Positions 52,177 through 59,991 of a stretch of 64,000 bases of DNA are shown one piece after another. Below the pieces are notes generated by a model that had not been told where the DNA came from, ran no database searches, and saw only the letters and a list, made by a program, of their open reading frames with translations. Source of the stretch: Frankia alni ACN14a (GTDB lineage Bacteria; Actinomycetota; Actinomycetes; Frankiales; Frankiaceae); NCBI RefSeq assembly GCF_000058485.1, contig NC_008278.1:7310962-7374961 (forward strand). The letters run 5' to 3'. The stretch's first letter is position 1. The number at the start of each line of letters is the position of its first letter. The position numbers and the translations under genes were made by a program.

Positions 52177-54278
52177 CCGACGCGACGGAGATGTACACAC
52201 CCGACGCGGCGCCGCAGCTCATCGGTGGCCGCTACGAGCTGGGCGCGGGCATCGGCTACGGCGGGATGGCCGAGGTCTTCCGCGGACGCGACATCCGGCT
52301 CGGGCGTGAGGTCGCGATCAAGACGCTGCGTCCGGACCTCGCCCGCGACCCCACGTTCCTCGCCCGGTTCCGGCGGGAGGCGCAGTCCTCGGCCGCGCTG
52401 AACCATCCGGCGATCGTCTCGGTGTACGACACCGGCGAGGACGTCATCAACGGGACCCACATCCCGTACATCGTCATGGAGTTCATCGAGGGCCGGACGC
52501 TGCGCGACGCGCTGCAGGCCGAGGGCCGGTTCACCGAGCGCCGCGCCATGGAGATCACCTCCGACGTCTGCGCCGCGCTGGACTACAGCCACCGGATGGG
52601 GATCATCCACCGGGACATCAAGCCGGCGAACGTGATGCTGAGCCCGGACGGCTCGGTCAAGGTGATGGACTTCGGCATCGCCCGCGCCACCACCGCGACG
52701 TCCTCGACGATGACGGCGACGGCGGCCGTGATCGGCACCGCCCAGTACCTGTCCCCCGAGCAGGCCCGCGGGGCCCGCGTCGACGCCCGCAGCGACGTCT
52801 ACACCACCGGGGTGCTGCTCTACGAGCTGCTCACCGGCTCCCCGCCGTTCCGCGGGGACAACCCGGTGGCAGTCGCCTACCAGCACGTCCGCGAGGATCC
52901 GGACCCGCCGTCCGCGCACGACCGCGACATCTCCCCCGAGGCCGACGCGATCGTGCTGAAGGCGATGGAGAAGGACCCGGACGACCGCTACCTCACCGCG
53001 GGTGAGATGCGCGACGATCTGGAACGGGCGTTGGCGGGACGCCGGGTGCAGGCGATGATGGGAGGTGGTGGCGCCAGCGGTGCCGCCACCACCCTCGGCC
53101 CCGCCGCCACCGCCGGTACCGCGCTGCTCGGCCGGGGCGACCGGGCGGGCTACCCGACCCGGGACCGCTACCCCGACGACCGGTTCGACGACGACGCGAC
53201 CTCCTACCGCGACGACGCCTACGACGACGGCCGCTTCGGCACCGGTCCGTTCGACCGCTACGACCTCACCGGCGCCATCGACCGCCGGGCGGTGCCGGAC
53301 CAGCAGCGGTCGCAGACGTTGAAGTACGTCCTCGCCGGCCTGAGCATCGTCGTCGTGTTCGTCGCGGTGGTCCTGCTCGCGACCACCTTCCTCGGCGGTG
53401 GCGGCGGCGACCACACGGCCAAGTCGTTCACCATGCCCAAGGACCTCGTCGGCCAGTCCGAGCAGTACGCCCGTGCCCGCCTCCAGAGCGCCGGCTACAC
53501 CGGGAAGCCGACGATCGTCTCGGTGGACGCGCCGGACATGGCGGGCCGGGTCACCAAGGTGGACCCGGACGGGGGCAAGCAGGTCGACGTCGACGCGGTG
53601 GTCACCCTGTCGATCGGCAAGGCCGCCGGCGACATCGCGATCCCGGCCGACCTCGTCGGCAAGTCGCAGGCCACCGCGGAGGCGGAGCTGCGCGGGCTCG
53701 GCCTGGTGCCGAACTCGGTCCCCTACGCGAACGCGACGAGCCACAAGGTCGGCACGGTCGACAGCACCGATCCGCAGGTGGGTTCCGCCGTCAAGCCCGG
53801 CAGCACCGTCCTGCTGAACGTCGTCAGCGACAACGTCAACGTCCCCGACGTGCGCAACCGCTCCTTGGACAACGCCGTCGCCGAGCTCGGCCGCTTCGGC
53901 CTGAAGGCGGCCCAGCAGTCGGTGGCGAACAACAACGTGGCCCCCGGCACCGTCGTCGACCAGCAGCCCTCCGGTGGCAACGTCCCCCGCGGGTCGACGG
54001 TCCAGCTCTCGGTCGCCGCCCAGGTCCAGACGACCCCGCCGCCGAGCCCCACCCAGACCCCGCCGAGCGACCAGCAGCCGACCGAGCAGCCGGACACCGC
54101 CAGCCCGAGCCCCGCGGCCACCCAGCCCCAGCCGAACCCGTCCCCGAGCCGCACCGGCCTGCTCGGTGCGGTCGGCGCCAACCGTGGCAGCGGCACCGGC
54201 GCGGGCCCCGGCGCCGGTGGCGGTGGCGGCGCAGGTGCCGGAGCGCCGCAGAACGGGACCGGGACCGGGACCGGATGA
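52173..54278 (+). CDS. pknB: Ser/Thr protein kinase PknB with three PASTA domains
   Basis: 701 residues. Kinase domain with GIGYGGMAEVFRGRD, VAIKTLRPDLARDPTF, HRDIKPANVMLSPDGSVK (near 146), DFGIARATTATSS and YLSPEQARGARVDARSD. A membrane segment lies near 384-406 (VLAGLSIVVVFVAVVLLATT). Three PASTA units follow (about 417-485, 486-550, 551-615), for example VPDVRNRSLDNAVAELGRFG; these bind peptidoglycan fragments. M. tuberculosis PknB has four. The tail is Pro/Thr/Gly-rich (QTTPPPSPTQTPPSDQQPTE) and ends in GTGTGTG. GTG 52173 with AGGGGAG upstream; GTGA overlap with pknA. Confidence 0.96.
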   Translation: MTDATEMYTPDAAPQLIGGRYELGAGIGYGGMAEVFRGRDIRLGREVAIKTLRPDLARDPTFLARFRREAQSSAALNHPAIVSVYDTGEDVINGTHIPYIVMEFIEGRTLRDALQAEGRFTERRAMEITSDVCAALDYSHRMGIIHRDIKPANVMLSPDGSVKVMDFGIARATTATSSTMTATAAVIGTAQYLSPEQARGARVDARSDVYTTGVLLYELLTGSPPFRGDNPVAVAYQHVREDPDPPSAHDRDISPEADAIVLKAMEKDPDDRYLTAGEMRDDLERALAGRRVQAMMGGGGASGAATTLGPAATAGTALLGRGDRAGYPTRDRYPDDRFDDDATSYRDDAYDDGRFGTGPFDRYDLTGAIDRRAVPDQQRSQTLKYVLAGLSIVVVFVAVVLLATTFLGGGGGDHTAKSFTMPKDLVGQSEQYARARLQSAGYTGKPTIVSVDAPDMAGRVTKVDPDGGKQVDVDAVVTLSIGKAAGDIAIPADLVGKSQATAEAELRGLGLVPNSVPYANATSHKVGTVDSTDPQVGSAVKPGSTVLLNVVSDNVNVPDVRNRSLDNAVAELGRFGLKAAQQSVANNNVAPGTVVDQQPSGGNVPRGSTVQLSVAAQVQTTPPPSPTQTPPSDQQPTEQPDTASPSPAATQPQPNPSPSRTGLLGAVGANRGSGTGAGPGAGGGGGAGAGAPQNGTGTGTG

Positions 54279-54313
54279 GTCCGAGTACCGAAAAGCAGGG
54301 AGGTGGCGCGCTG

Positions 54314-54964
54314 ATGCGCATCCTGGTCGTCGACAACTACGACTCGTTCGTCTTCAACCTCGTCCAGTACCTCGGCCAGCTCGACACCGAGTGCGTGGTG
54401 CGCCGCAACGACGAGATCACGCCGGCGGAGCTCGGCGACCTCGGTGTCGACGGCGTGCTGCTGTCCCCGGGGCCGGGCACGCCCGAGGCGGCCGGGGTGA
54501 GCATCCCGATGGTGCGCGAGTGCGCCCGGCGCGGCACCCCCCTGCTGGGGGTGTGCCTGGGACATCAGGCGATCGGCGTCGCGTTCGGGGCGACGGTCGA
54601 CCGCGCACCGGAGCTGCTGCACGGCAAGACCTCCCAGGTCCACCACGACCGCGTCGGCGTCCTCGCGGACCTGCCGTCGCCGTTCATCGCGACCCGTTAC
54701 CACTCGCTGGCCGTGGAGGAGGGCACCCTACCGGCCGAGATCGAGGTGACCGGCCGGACCGACAGCGGCGTGGTGATGTCGCTGCGCCATCGCGAGCTGC
54801 CACTCGAGGGCGTGCAGTTCCACCCCGAGTCGGTGCTGACCCAGGGCGGTCACCTGATCCTGGCGCGCTGGCTCGACCAGTGCGGCGACGGTGGCGCCGC
54901 GCGCCGGCTGGCACCCGAGCTGTCCGCCGAGGTCGAGACCCTGCGAGCAGCCGCCTTCGCCTGA
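54314..54964 (+). CDS. trpG: Glutamine amidotransferase, anthranilate/aminodeoxychorismate synthase component II
   Basis: Class I amidotransferase subunit that delivers ammonia for anthranilate (tryptophan) and/or 4-amino-4-deoxychorismate (folate p-aminobenzoate). ILVVDNYDSFVFNLVQYLGQ, LLSPGPGTPEAAG, nucleophile LLGVCLGHQAIGVAFG and VQFHPESVLTQGGH, with Cys, His and Glu all present. Position after pknB matches Rv0013 (trpG/pabA). The ATG at 54314 (GGGAGG about 10 nt upstream) is chosen; an in-frame ATG at 54275 overlaps the pknB stop (ATGA) and would add 13 residues and keep coupling. Given the folate genes in the window, a PabA role is plausible. Confidence 0.92.
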   Translation: MRILVVDNYDSFVFNLVQYLGQLDTECVVRRNDEITPAELGDLGVDGVLLSPGPGTPEAAGVSIPMVRECARRGTPLLGVCLGHQAIGVAFGATVDRAPELLHGKTSQVHHDRVGVLADLPSPFIATRYHSLAVEEGTLPAEIEVTGRTDSGVVMSLRHRELPLEGVQFHPESVLTQGGHLILARWLDQCGDGGAARRLAPELSAEVETLRAAAFA

Positions 54965-54981
54965 GCCGGTCTCCGGCTCAG
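54961..54981. terminator. Perfect palindrome containing both convergent stop codons
   Basis: CTGAGCCGG-TCT-CCGGCTCAG: 9-bp perfect arms, 3-nt loop. The left arm contains the trpG TGA (54962-54964) and the right arm contains the DUF881 stop (TCA on this strand, 54978-54980). A compact bidirectional terminator for both genes is inferred. Confidence 0.65.
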
Positions 54982-55853
54982 TCCGCCCGGCCCGTCGCGT
55001 TGCCCGGGCGGGCGAGGGTCGACGGCCCGTCGTAGGCGGGCATCCTCATGTCCGCGACCTCGCTGACGCGGTAGCCCAGCCGGTAGGCGGCGACGTACTG
55101 CTGGTAGATCGCGATCTGCGGGCTGTCGCGAAGCGCAGAGCGCAGAGCGGCCAGGCCGCCGATCGCGGTGATCCGAAACGGCGGTGAGAAGACCTCGCCA
55201 TGCAGCAGCAGCGTGTTGCCCACGCACCGGACGGCCGTCAGGGCGGTGACCCGCCGATTCATGATCGTCATCGCCTCGGCGCCGCCGGCCCACAGCGCGT
55301 TCACGACCGCCTGCACGTCCTGTTGGTGCACGACCAGATCGTCCGGCCCCGGAGCGAGGATCCCCGCCGGATACGGGCCGCGGCGGCTCTCCCGCGGCGC
55401 GTCGTCAAGCTCCACGGTCAGCGCCGGCCCGTGCACCGGCGCCAGCCCGGCGGCCGCCGCCAGGCCCGTGACCGGCCCCCCGCCGGTTCTCGGCGACCCG
55501 CCGGACTCCGCCGCCGGCCCGGTCGCGGCCGAGCCGGTCGCGGCGGCCGCCGCGGGCCGGCGGGACGCCTCGGCCACCGCGTCGCGTCGCGCCGCGACCC
55601 GCTCCGACTCGTCCCCCACGACCTCGGCGATGCCGCCGGGACCCAGGGCGGTGCTGGCCGGGGAGTCGCGCACGCCGTCAGGATCGGCGAACGGTCCGGC
55701 GCTGGCGGCGGCGACCCCGGCCAGCAGGCCGAGGCAGCACACCAGCCCGATCGCCACCAGCCGCCGAGCTCGCCGGCCACCCGCCCAGCCGCCGGCAGTC
55801 CGATTCCAGCCAGCCAGCCGAGCCGCGCGGATCAGCCGGCCCGCGCTCGCCAT
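54978..55853 (-). CDS. DUF881 family membrane-anchored protein
   Basis: 291 residues from ATG 55851-55853, chosen for the GGGGGAGGGG site 8-10 nt upstream. A basic n-region and the hydrophobic segment RLVAIGLVCCLGLLAGVAAA anchor the protein. The exported part ends with the conserved DUF881 block: VHGPALTVELDDAP, VVHQQDVQAVVNALWAGGAE-AMTIMNRRVT, RCVGNTLLLHGEVFSPPFRI-TAIGG. An Ala/Arg-rich linker (RRPAAAAATGSAATGPAAES) separates them. Function unknown; the gene is a fixed neighbour of trpG and crgA (Rv0012 in Mycobacterium), so a cell-division or envelope role is suspected. Confidence 0.9.
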   Translation of the reverse strand: MASAGRLIRAARLAGWNRTAGGWAGGRRARRLVAIGLVCCLGLLAGVAAASAGPFADPDGVRDSPASTALGPGGIAEVVGDESERVAARRDAVAEASRRPAAAAATGSAATGPAAESGGSPRTGGGPVTGLAAAAGLAPVHGPALTVELDDAPRESRRGPYPAGILAPGPDDLVVHQQDVQAVVNALWAGGAEAMTIMNRRVTALTAVRCVGNTLLLHGEVFSPPFRITAIGGLAALRSALRDSPQIAIYQQYVAAYRLGYRVSEVADMRMPAYDGPSTLARPGNATGRAD

Positions 55854-56175
55854 CCGACGCCCCTCCCCCTGTCGGCGGATCACCGGTCGGCGGCGCGCGG
55901 ACACGCCACCACGGACCCGGCCGGGCGATCCGTCCGCCGCGTCGGAGGTATCGCCTCTCGCCGCAGGCTACGCGGCCGGCGACACCCGCGATGCCACGTC
56001 GCGACGATCGCCTGACCCCGGTCACCAGCCGCTGCCCGCGCTTTACCCGCTGCCCGCCGTCCAATGTGTTGCCCGCCGTCTAACCTGTTGCCCAGTGCGG
56101 GACCGCTACCCGCCGAACCGGAAGGGCGGCGGCGGTCGCCGCTCGTCCACGCACGGCCAGCCGAGGAGTCCCGCA

Positions 56176-56436
56176 GTGCCCGAGTCACGACGTCGCAAGC
56201 CGAAGAAGCCGACGCCGAGCGTCAACGCCAGCCAGACCCGCCGCAGCAGGCCCCCGTCCCCGCCCTGGTTCGGCGGGCTCATCCTGGCCTTCTTCCTCAT
56301 CGGGATCGCCTACCTGCTCGTCTACTACTTCTCCAACGGCGGCGTGCTGGGAATGGAGGGGTTGGGCGGCTGGAACATCCTCATCGGGTTCGGCTTTGTC
56401 GTCGTCGGCCTCGCCGTGTCGACCCAGTGGCGTTAG
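56176..56436 (+). CDS. crgA: Cell division protein CrgA
   Basis: 86-residue actinobacterial septation regulator. A basic N-terminus (MPESRRRKPKKPTPSVNA) is followed by two membrane segments: FGGLILAFFLIGIAYLLVYY and WNILIGFGFVVVGLAVSTQW, the whole-family pattern including NGGVLGMEGLGGWN between them. CrgA binds FtsZ/FtsQ/FtsI and tempers Z-ring formation in Streptomyces and mycobacteria. GTG 56176 with gaggag 8-10 nt upstream. Position beside DUF881 and trpG matches Rv0011c. Confidence 0.95.
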   Translation: MPESRRRKPKKPTPSVNASQTRRSRPPSPPWFGGLILAFFLIGIAYLLVYYFSNGGVLGMEGLGGWNILIGFGFVVVGLAVSTQWR

Positions 56437-56511
56437 CCGGGTATCCGCCTGGCCGGCAGTCGTTCCGGCCGGCGCCCGGCACGCACTCGGGCGGACTTCC
56501 AGCGGTGTCAT

Positions 56512-56544
56512 TTATCCACAACCGTTGTCCACAAGTGTGGATAT
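56512..56544. promoter_or_regulatory. Cluster of three DnaA boxes
   Basis: TTATCCACA (56512-56520, perfect), TTGTCCACA (56525-56533, the preferred actinobacterial box) and, inverted, TGTGGATAT (56536-56544, reverse complement ATATCCACA, one mismatch to the consensus). Centres are 13 and 11 bp apart, about one helical turn. They lie between crgA and the RidA gene, 35 bp before the RidA ATG. They are probably bound by DnaA: as regulation of the RidA gene, as a titration/reactivation site, or as an origin remnant. Confidence 0.8.
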
Positions 56545-56578
56545 CAACCCCCGCGCGCCATTGACGGATAGCGACCAC

Positions 56579-56971
56579 ATGAATACCGATCGTCAGCTCA
56601 TCGCCGGAACATCCCCGTTCGAGGCGACCATCGGATTCTCCCGGGCTGTCCGGGTCGGTGACCGGGTGTTCGTGAGTGGTACGGGCCCGGTCTGGCCGGA
56701 CGGATCGGTGGCCGCGGACGCGCAGGCGCAGGCCCGGCGCTGCTTCGAGCTCATCGGCGCCGCGCTGGAACAGGCCGGGGCGAGCCTGCGCGACGTCACC
56801 CGCACCCGCATGTTCCTCACCGGCACGCAGCACGCCGCAGCGGTCGGGGCGGTCCACCGGGAGCTGTTCGCGACGATCCGTCCGGCCGCCACCATGGTCG
56901 TGGTCGCCGGCCTGCTCGACGAGCGTTGGGTCGTCGAGGTGGAAGCCGAGGCGATACTCGGGATTGAGTAG
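56579..56971 (+). CDS. RidA family protein
   Basis: 130-residue RidA/YjgF-like protein; family members hydrolyse reactive enamine/imine intermediates. Conserved: VRVGDRVFVSGTGPVWPDGS, QARRCFELIGAALEQAGASL-RDVTRTRMFLTG, and PAATMVVVAGLLDERWVVEV-EAEAI. The catalytic Arg of classical RidA (R105 region) corresponds to a position in TMVVVAGL without Arg, so it belongs to a non-archetypal Rid group. ATG at 56579. The DnaA-box cluster lies just upstream. Confidence 0.9.
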   Translation: MNTDRQLIAGTSPFEATIGFSRAVRVGDRVFVSGTGPVWPDGSVAADAQAQARRCFELIGAALEQAGASLRDVTRTRMFLTGTQHAAAVGAVHRELFATIRPAATMVVVAGLLDERWVVEVEAEAILGIE

Positions 56972-56984
56972 GGCGTCGGTTGTG

Positions 56985-57344
56985 TCAGCGGGCGAGGACC
57001 GCGGCGCGCAGCCGGGACACGGTGCTCTCGGCGTCGTCGGCACCGATGATCAGCCGCCGGAACTCCCCGCCCGGGCGGACCTCGACGACGACCGCCGGCC
57101 GCCCCCGGTAGACGGCCGCGAAGGCCTTGCCGTCGCGGGAGCGCCACGTGCCGAGCGCGATCACGCGCGGGATCCCGGTCCCCGGCAGCCGCCATCCGCA
57201 GAGCTCGGCGAACGGTTCCGGCGCCGGACGGACGTCGAGGATCTCGTCGAGGGATACCGAGACGTCGCCGCGTAGCGCGCCGAGCCGCTCCAACCCGCTC
57301 ATGACGACCTCGACCCGCTTGTCCCTGACCTCCAGGCTTGCCAC
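56985..57344 (-). CDS. Conserved actinobacterial hypothetical protein
   Basis: 119 residues, soluble, beta-rich. Conserved-looking blocks MSGLERLGALRGDVSVSLDE, CGWRLPGTGIPRVIALGTW and KAFAAVYRGRPAVVVEV resemble a widespread actinobacterial family of unknown function with a PH-like look. GTG start. It lies downstream of the GH15 gene in the same direction (52 bp) and may be co-transcribed. Confidence 0.75.
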   Translation of the reverse strand: MASLEVRDKRVEVVMSGLERLGALRGDVSVSLDEILDVRPAPEPFAELCGWRLPGTGIPRVIALGTWRSRDGKAFAAVYRGRPAVVVEVRPGGEFRRLIIGADDAESTVSRLRAAVLAR

Positions 57345-57396
57345 GCCCCCACGTTAGTGCCACAACCGCCGCCGACGCCGCGAATACGGCCGAGGC

Positions 57397-59301
57397 TCAG
57401 GTGGACGGGGACGGGCGGGCGTACGCCTCGGCGTCCTCGGCCCGGATCACGTACATCACGGCGTTGATCAGGGCCAGGTGGGTGAACGCCTGCGGGAAGT
57501 TCCCGAGGTGGCGTCCGCTGTTCGGGTCGATCTCCTCCGCGTAGAGGTCCAGCGGGCTGGCCAGGCTCAGCAGCCGCTCGCAGAGCTGGCGGGCCCGGGT
57601 CAGCTCACCGATCTCGACCAGGGCCGACACCAGCCAGAACGAGCAGATCAGGAAGGCGCCCTCGTCCCCGGCGACGCCGTCGTCGGTCTCCTCGGTGCGA
57701 TAGCGCAGCACCAGGCCGTCCTCGGTCAGCTCGTCGGCGATCGCGAGCACGGTCGCCTTCACGCGTTCGTCCGACGCGGGCAGGAAGCCCAGCAACGGAA
57801 TCAGCAGCAGCGAGGCGTCCAGCGCCTTCGACCCGTAGTACTGGGTGAACACGCCGCGATGGTCGACGCCGGAGTCGCAGACCTCCGCGTGAATCTCCTC
57901 GGCGATCGCCTTCCACCGCGCGGCCGTCTTCGTGTCACCGCGCATCTGGGCCAGCCGGCGGCCCCGGTCCAGCGCCACCCAGCACATCATCTTCGACACG
58001 GTGAAGTGCTGCAGCGCGCCGCGGACCTCCCACATCCCGCAGTCGGGTTCCTGCCAGTGGGCGGCGGCGGCCTCGACGAGGCGCACCAGCACCGGCCACA
58101 GCCGCTCGGAAAGGTAGTCGCGCGACTTGGTGTGCAGGTAGACCGAGTCCAGCACGACGCCCCACACGTCGTGCTGGCGTTGCAGCGCGGCGGCGTTGCC
58201 GACCCGGACGGGCGAGGCCCCCTCGTAGCCCGACAGGTGACCGAGGATCTCCTCGTCGATTCGCGGCTCCCCGCCGACCCGGTACATCACCTGGATGTTC
58301 TCGTCGTGCTCCGCGACGTCGGCGATGAACGAGAAGAAGTCGTTGGCCTCGTAGTCCAGACCCAGCGTGTAGAGGCCCCACAGGGCGAAGGTGGAGTCCC
58401 GCAGCCAGCTGTACCGGTAGTCCCAGTTCCGCTCGCCGCGTGGCGTCTCGGGCAGCGAGGTGGTGGCCGCGGCCAGCAGGGCGCCCGTCGGCGCGTAGGT
58501 GAGTCCTTTCAGTGCCAGGGCGCTGCGCTGCAGGTGGCGCCGCCAGGGGTGGTCCGGGAACATCCCGCGCGAGAGCCACTGCCGCCAGAACTCGGTCGTA
58601 CGGTCCACGGCGCCGCAGGCCTGCAGGTAGGTGTCCGGCAGCAGCGGTTCCTCGGGACGCCAGGTCAGCGCGACGAAGGCCGTGTCGCCCTCCCGCAGGG
58701 TCGTGCGGGCCAGGGCACGCCGGCCGTCGAAGCCCAGCCGGAGGTCCGTGCGCAGCCGCAGCGTGATGTTGCTGCCCGCGTTGGCGATCACTCCCGAGGA
58801 GTAGTCGTCCTCCTCGTACTCCCAGGACTCCGCCTGGCGGCCGTAGTCGAAGTTCGGTTCGCAGACGAGGCTGAGGTCGACCGAGCCGTGCTCGCAGCGG
58901 GCGAGGCGCAGCAGCACGTGGTCGGCGTCCCAGTCGCTGGGGGTCCGCCGGTGGGTGTTGGAACGCTCGTGGGTGCGGTGCCAGCGGCCGACGACCAGGC
59001 AGTCGGTGACGATCAGCCAGCCGTTCGGCGTCTGCCAGGTCGTCTCCAGGATGTTCGTCCCGGGCAGGTAGCGGCGCCCGGCCGGGATCTGCGTGCGGTC
59101 GGGCCCGAACCGGAAGCCGCCCGCCGAGCGGTCCAGCACCGAGCCGAAGACGCTGGGTGCGTCCGGCCGGGGCACGCACATCCACTCGACGTTGCCGCTG
59201 GGCGCCACCAGGCACGTCGTCTCGCAGTCGGACAGGAAACCATACTCGGCGATCGGCGGGAACGGACTGCCCCCGCTGCGTCGCACCGGTGAATGTGCCA
59301 C
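57397..59301 (-). CDS. Glycoside hydrolase family 15 (glucoamylase/trehalase-like)
   Basis: 634 residues. GH15 features: PPIAEYGFLSDCETTCLVAP-SGNVEWMCVPRPDAPSVFGS at the N-terminus (super-sandwich domain), catalytic (alpha/alpha)6 barrel motifs GERNWDYRYSWLRDSTFALW, DCGMWEVRGALQHFTVSKMM-CWVALDRG with the general acid Glu (WE), and GDEGAFLICSFWLVSALVEI with the second catalytic Glu. In mycobacteria the equivalent enzyme is a trehalase (Rv2402); GH15 also includes glucoamylases, so the substrate is open. No signal peptide, so cytoplasmic. GTG 59299-59301 with AGGGGGT 6 nt upstream. Confidence 0.92.
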   Translation of the reverse strand: MAHSPVRRSGGSPFPPIAEYGFLSDCETTCLVAPSGNVEWMCVPRPDAPSVFGSVLDRSAGGFRFGPDRTQIPAGRRYLPGTNILETTWQTPNGWLIVTDCLVVGRWHRTHERSNTHRRTPSDWDADHVLLRLARCEHGSVDLSLVCEPNFDYGRQAESWEYEEDDYSSGVIANAGSNITLRLRTDLRLGFDGRRALARTTLREGDTAFVALTWRPEEPLLPDTYLQACGAVDRTTEFWRQWLSRGMFPDHPWRRHLQRSALALKGLTYAPTGALLAAATTSLPETPRGERNWDYRYSWLRDSTFALWGLYTLGLDYEANDFFSFIADVAEHDENIQVMYRVGGEPRIDEEILGHLSGYEGASPVRVGNAAALQRQHDVWGVVLDSVYLHTKSRDYLSERLWPVLVRLVEAAAAHWQEPDCGMWEVRGALQHFTVSKMMCWVALDRGRRLAQMRGDTKTAARWKAIAEEIHAEVCDSGVDHRGVFTQYYGSKALDASLLLIPLLGFLPASDERVKATVLAIADELTEDGLVLRYRTEETDDGVAGDEGAFLICSFWLVSALVEIGELTRARQLCERLLSLASPLDLYAEEIDPNSGRHLGNFPQAFTHLALINAVMYVIRAEDAEAYARPSPST

Positions 59302-59410
59302 CCGTACCCCCTGATCACGACCTGCCACGGCATCTCTCACGCCATCGCCACCCCACCGAGATCAATACAATGAGTGTTGATGAGATAGCGAATAGTAGCC
59401 GCTACCCAGC

Positions 59411-59956
59411 ATGGTGCAAGCACCTCGGCCGCCCGGCAACTCGGCAATGTGGTTGCGTGGTGGCGTGACCACGCAGCCCACCGGGTCCGGGGAACCGCCC
59501 GGCGCCGACCGTCCGCCGACGTCCGCCGCCTGGTCGCCGCCGCTGTGGCGGGTCGGGCTCTATGCCCTCGGCGGCACGGCGGCGGCGCTGGTGGCCGCCG
59601 TCGGTCCGCTGGCGCAGCGGGTCGGCTCGCTCGACGCCGCCGGCCGGCTGCTCGTCGGGGTGCTCGCCGCCGGCCTGTGGGTGCTGGCAGTGCGCGACCT
59701 GCTCGCCCGGCCGACCCTGCGGGTCTCCCCCGCCGGACTCGACCTCGTCGACGGGCTGCGCCGCCGGCACCTGCCGTGGGCGGCCGTACTCCGGGTGCGC
59801 GCCGGCACCCTCACCCACAATCGGCGCGCGGTGCATCTGCGCACCCTCGAGGTGGAGACGATCGACGGCCCGATCCTGCTCACCCGCCGCCAGCTCGGCA
59901 CCGATCCAGGCCCCGTGGCCGAGCGCGTCGAGGAGATCCGGCTCCGGCTGGGCTGA
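59411..59956 (+). CDS. PH-domain membrane protein (Rv0010c-like)
   Basis: 181 residues. Two membrane segments (LWRVGLYALGGTAAALVAAV and GRLLVGVLAAGLWVLAVRDL) followed by a PH-like domain: LRVSPAGLDLVDGLRRRHLP-WAAVLRVRA, VHLRTLEVETIDGPILL. The same architecture lies beside crgA in mycobacteria (Rv0010c). The start is uncertain: ATG 59411 or GTG 59465, the latter closer to the hydrophobic part. Convergent with the rhomboid gene. Confidence 0.8.
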   Translation: MVQAPRPPGNSAMWLRGGVTTQPTGSGEPPGADRPPTSAAWSPPLWRVGLYALGGTAAALVAAVGPLAQRVGSLDAAGRLLVGVLAAGLWVLAVRDLLARPTLRVSPAGLDLVDGLRRRHLPWAAVLRVRAGTLTHNRRAVHLRTLEVETIDGPILLTRRQLGTDPGPVAERVEEIRLRLG

Positions 59957-59991
59957 CCGGCACGGCCGGGGCCACCGCGGCGACCGGCGGG

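Noticed and set aside
56437-56578. Full chromosomal origin (oriC)
   Set aside because: Only three DnaA boxes, no AT-rich unwinding element, and no dnaA or dnaN nearby; reported only as a DnaA-box cluster.
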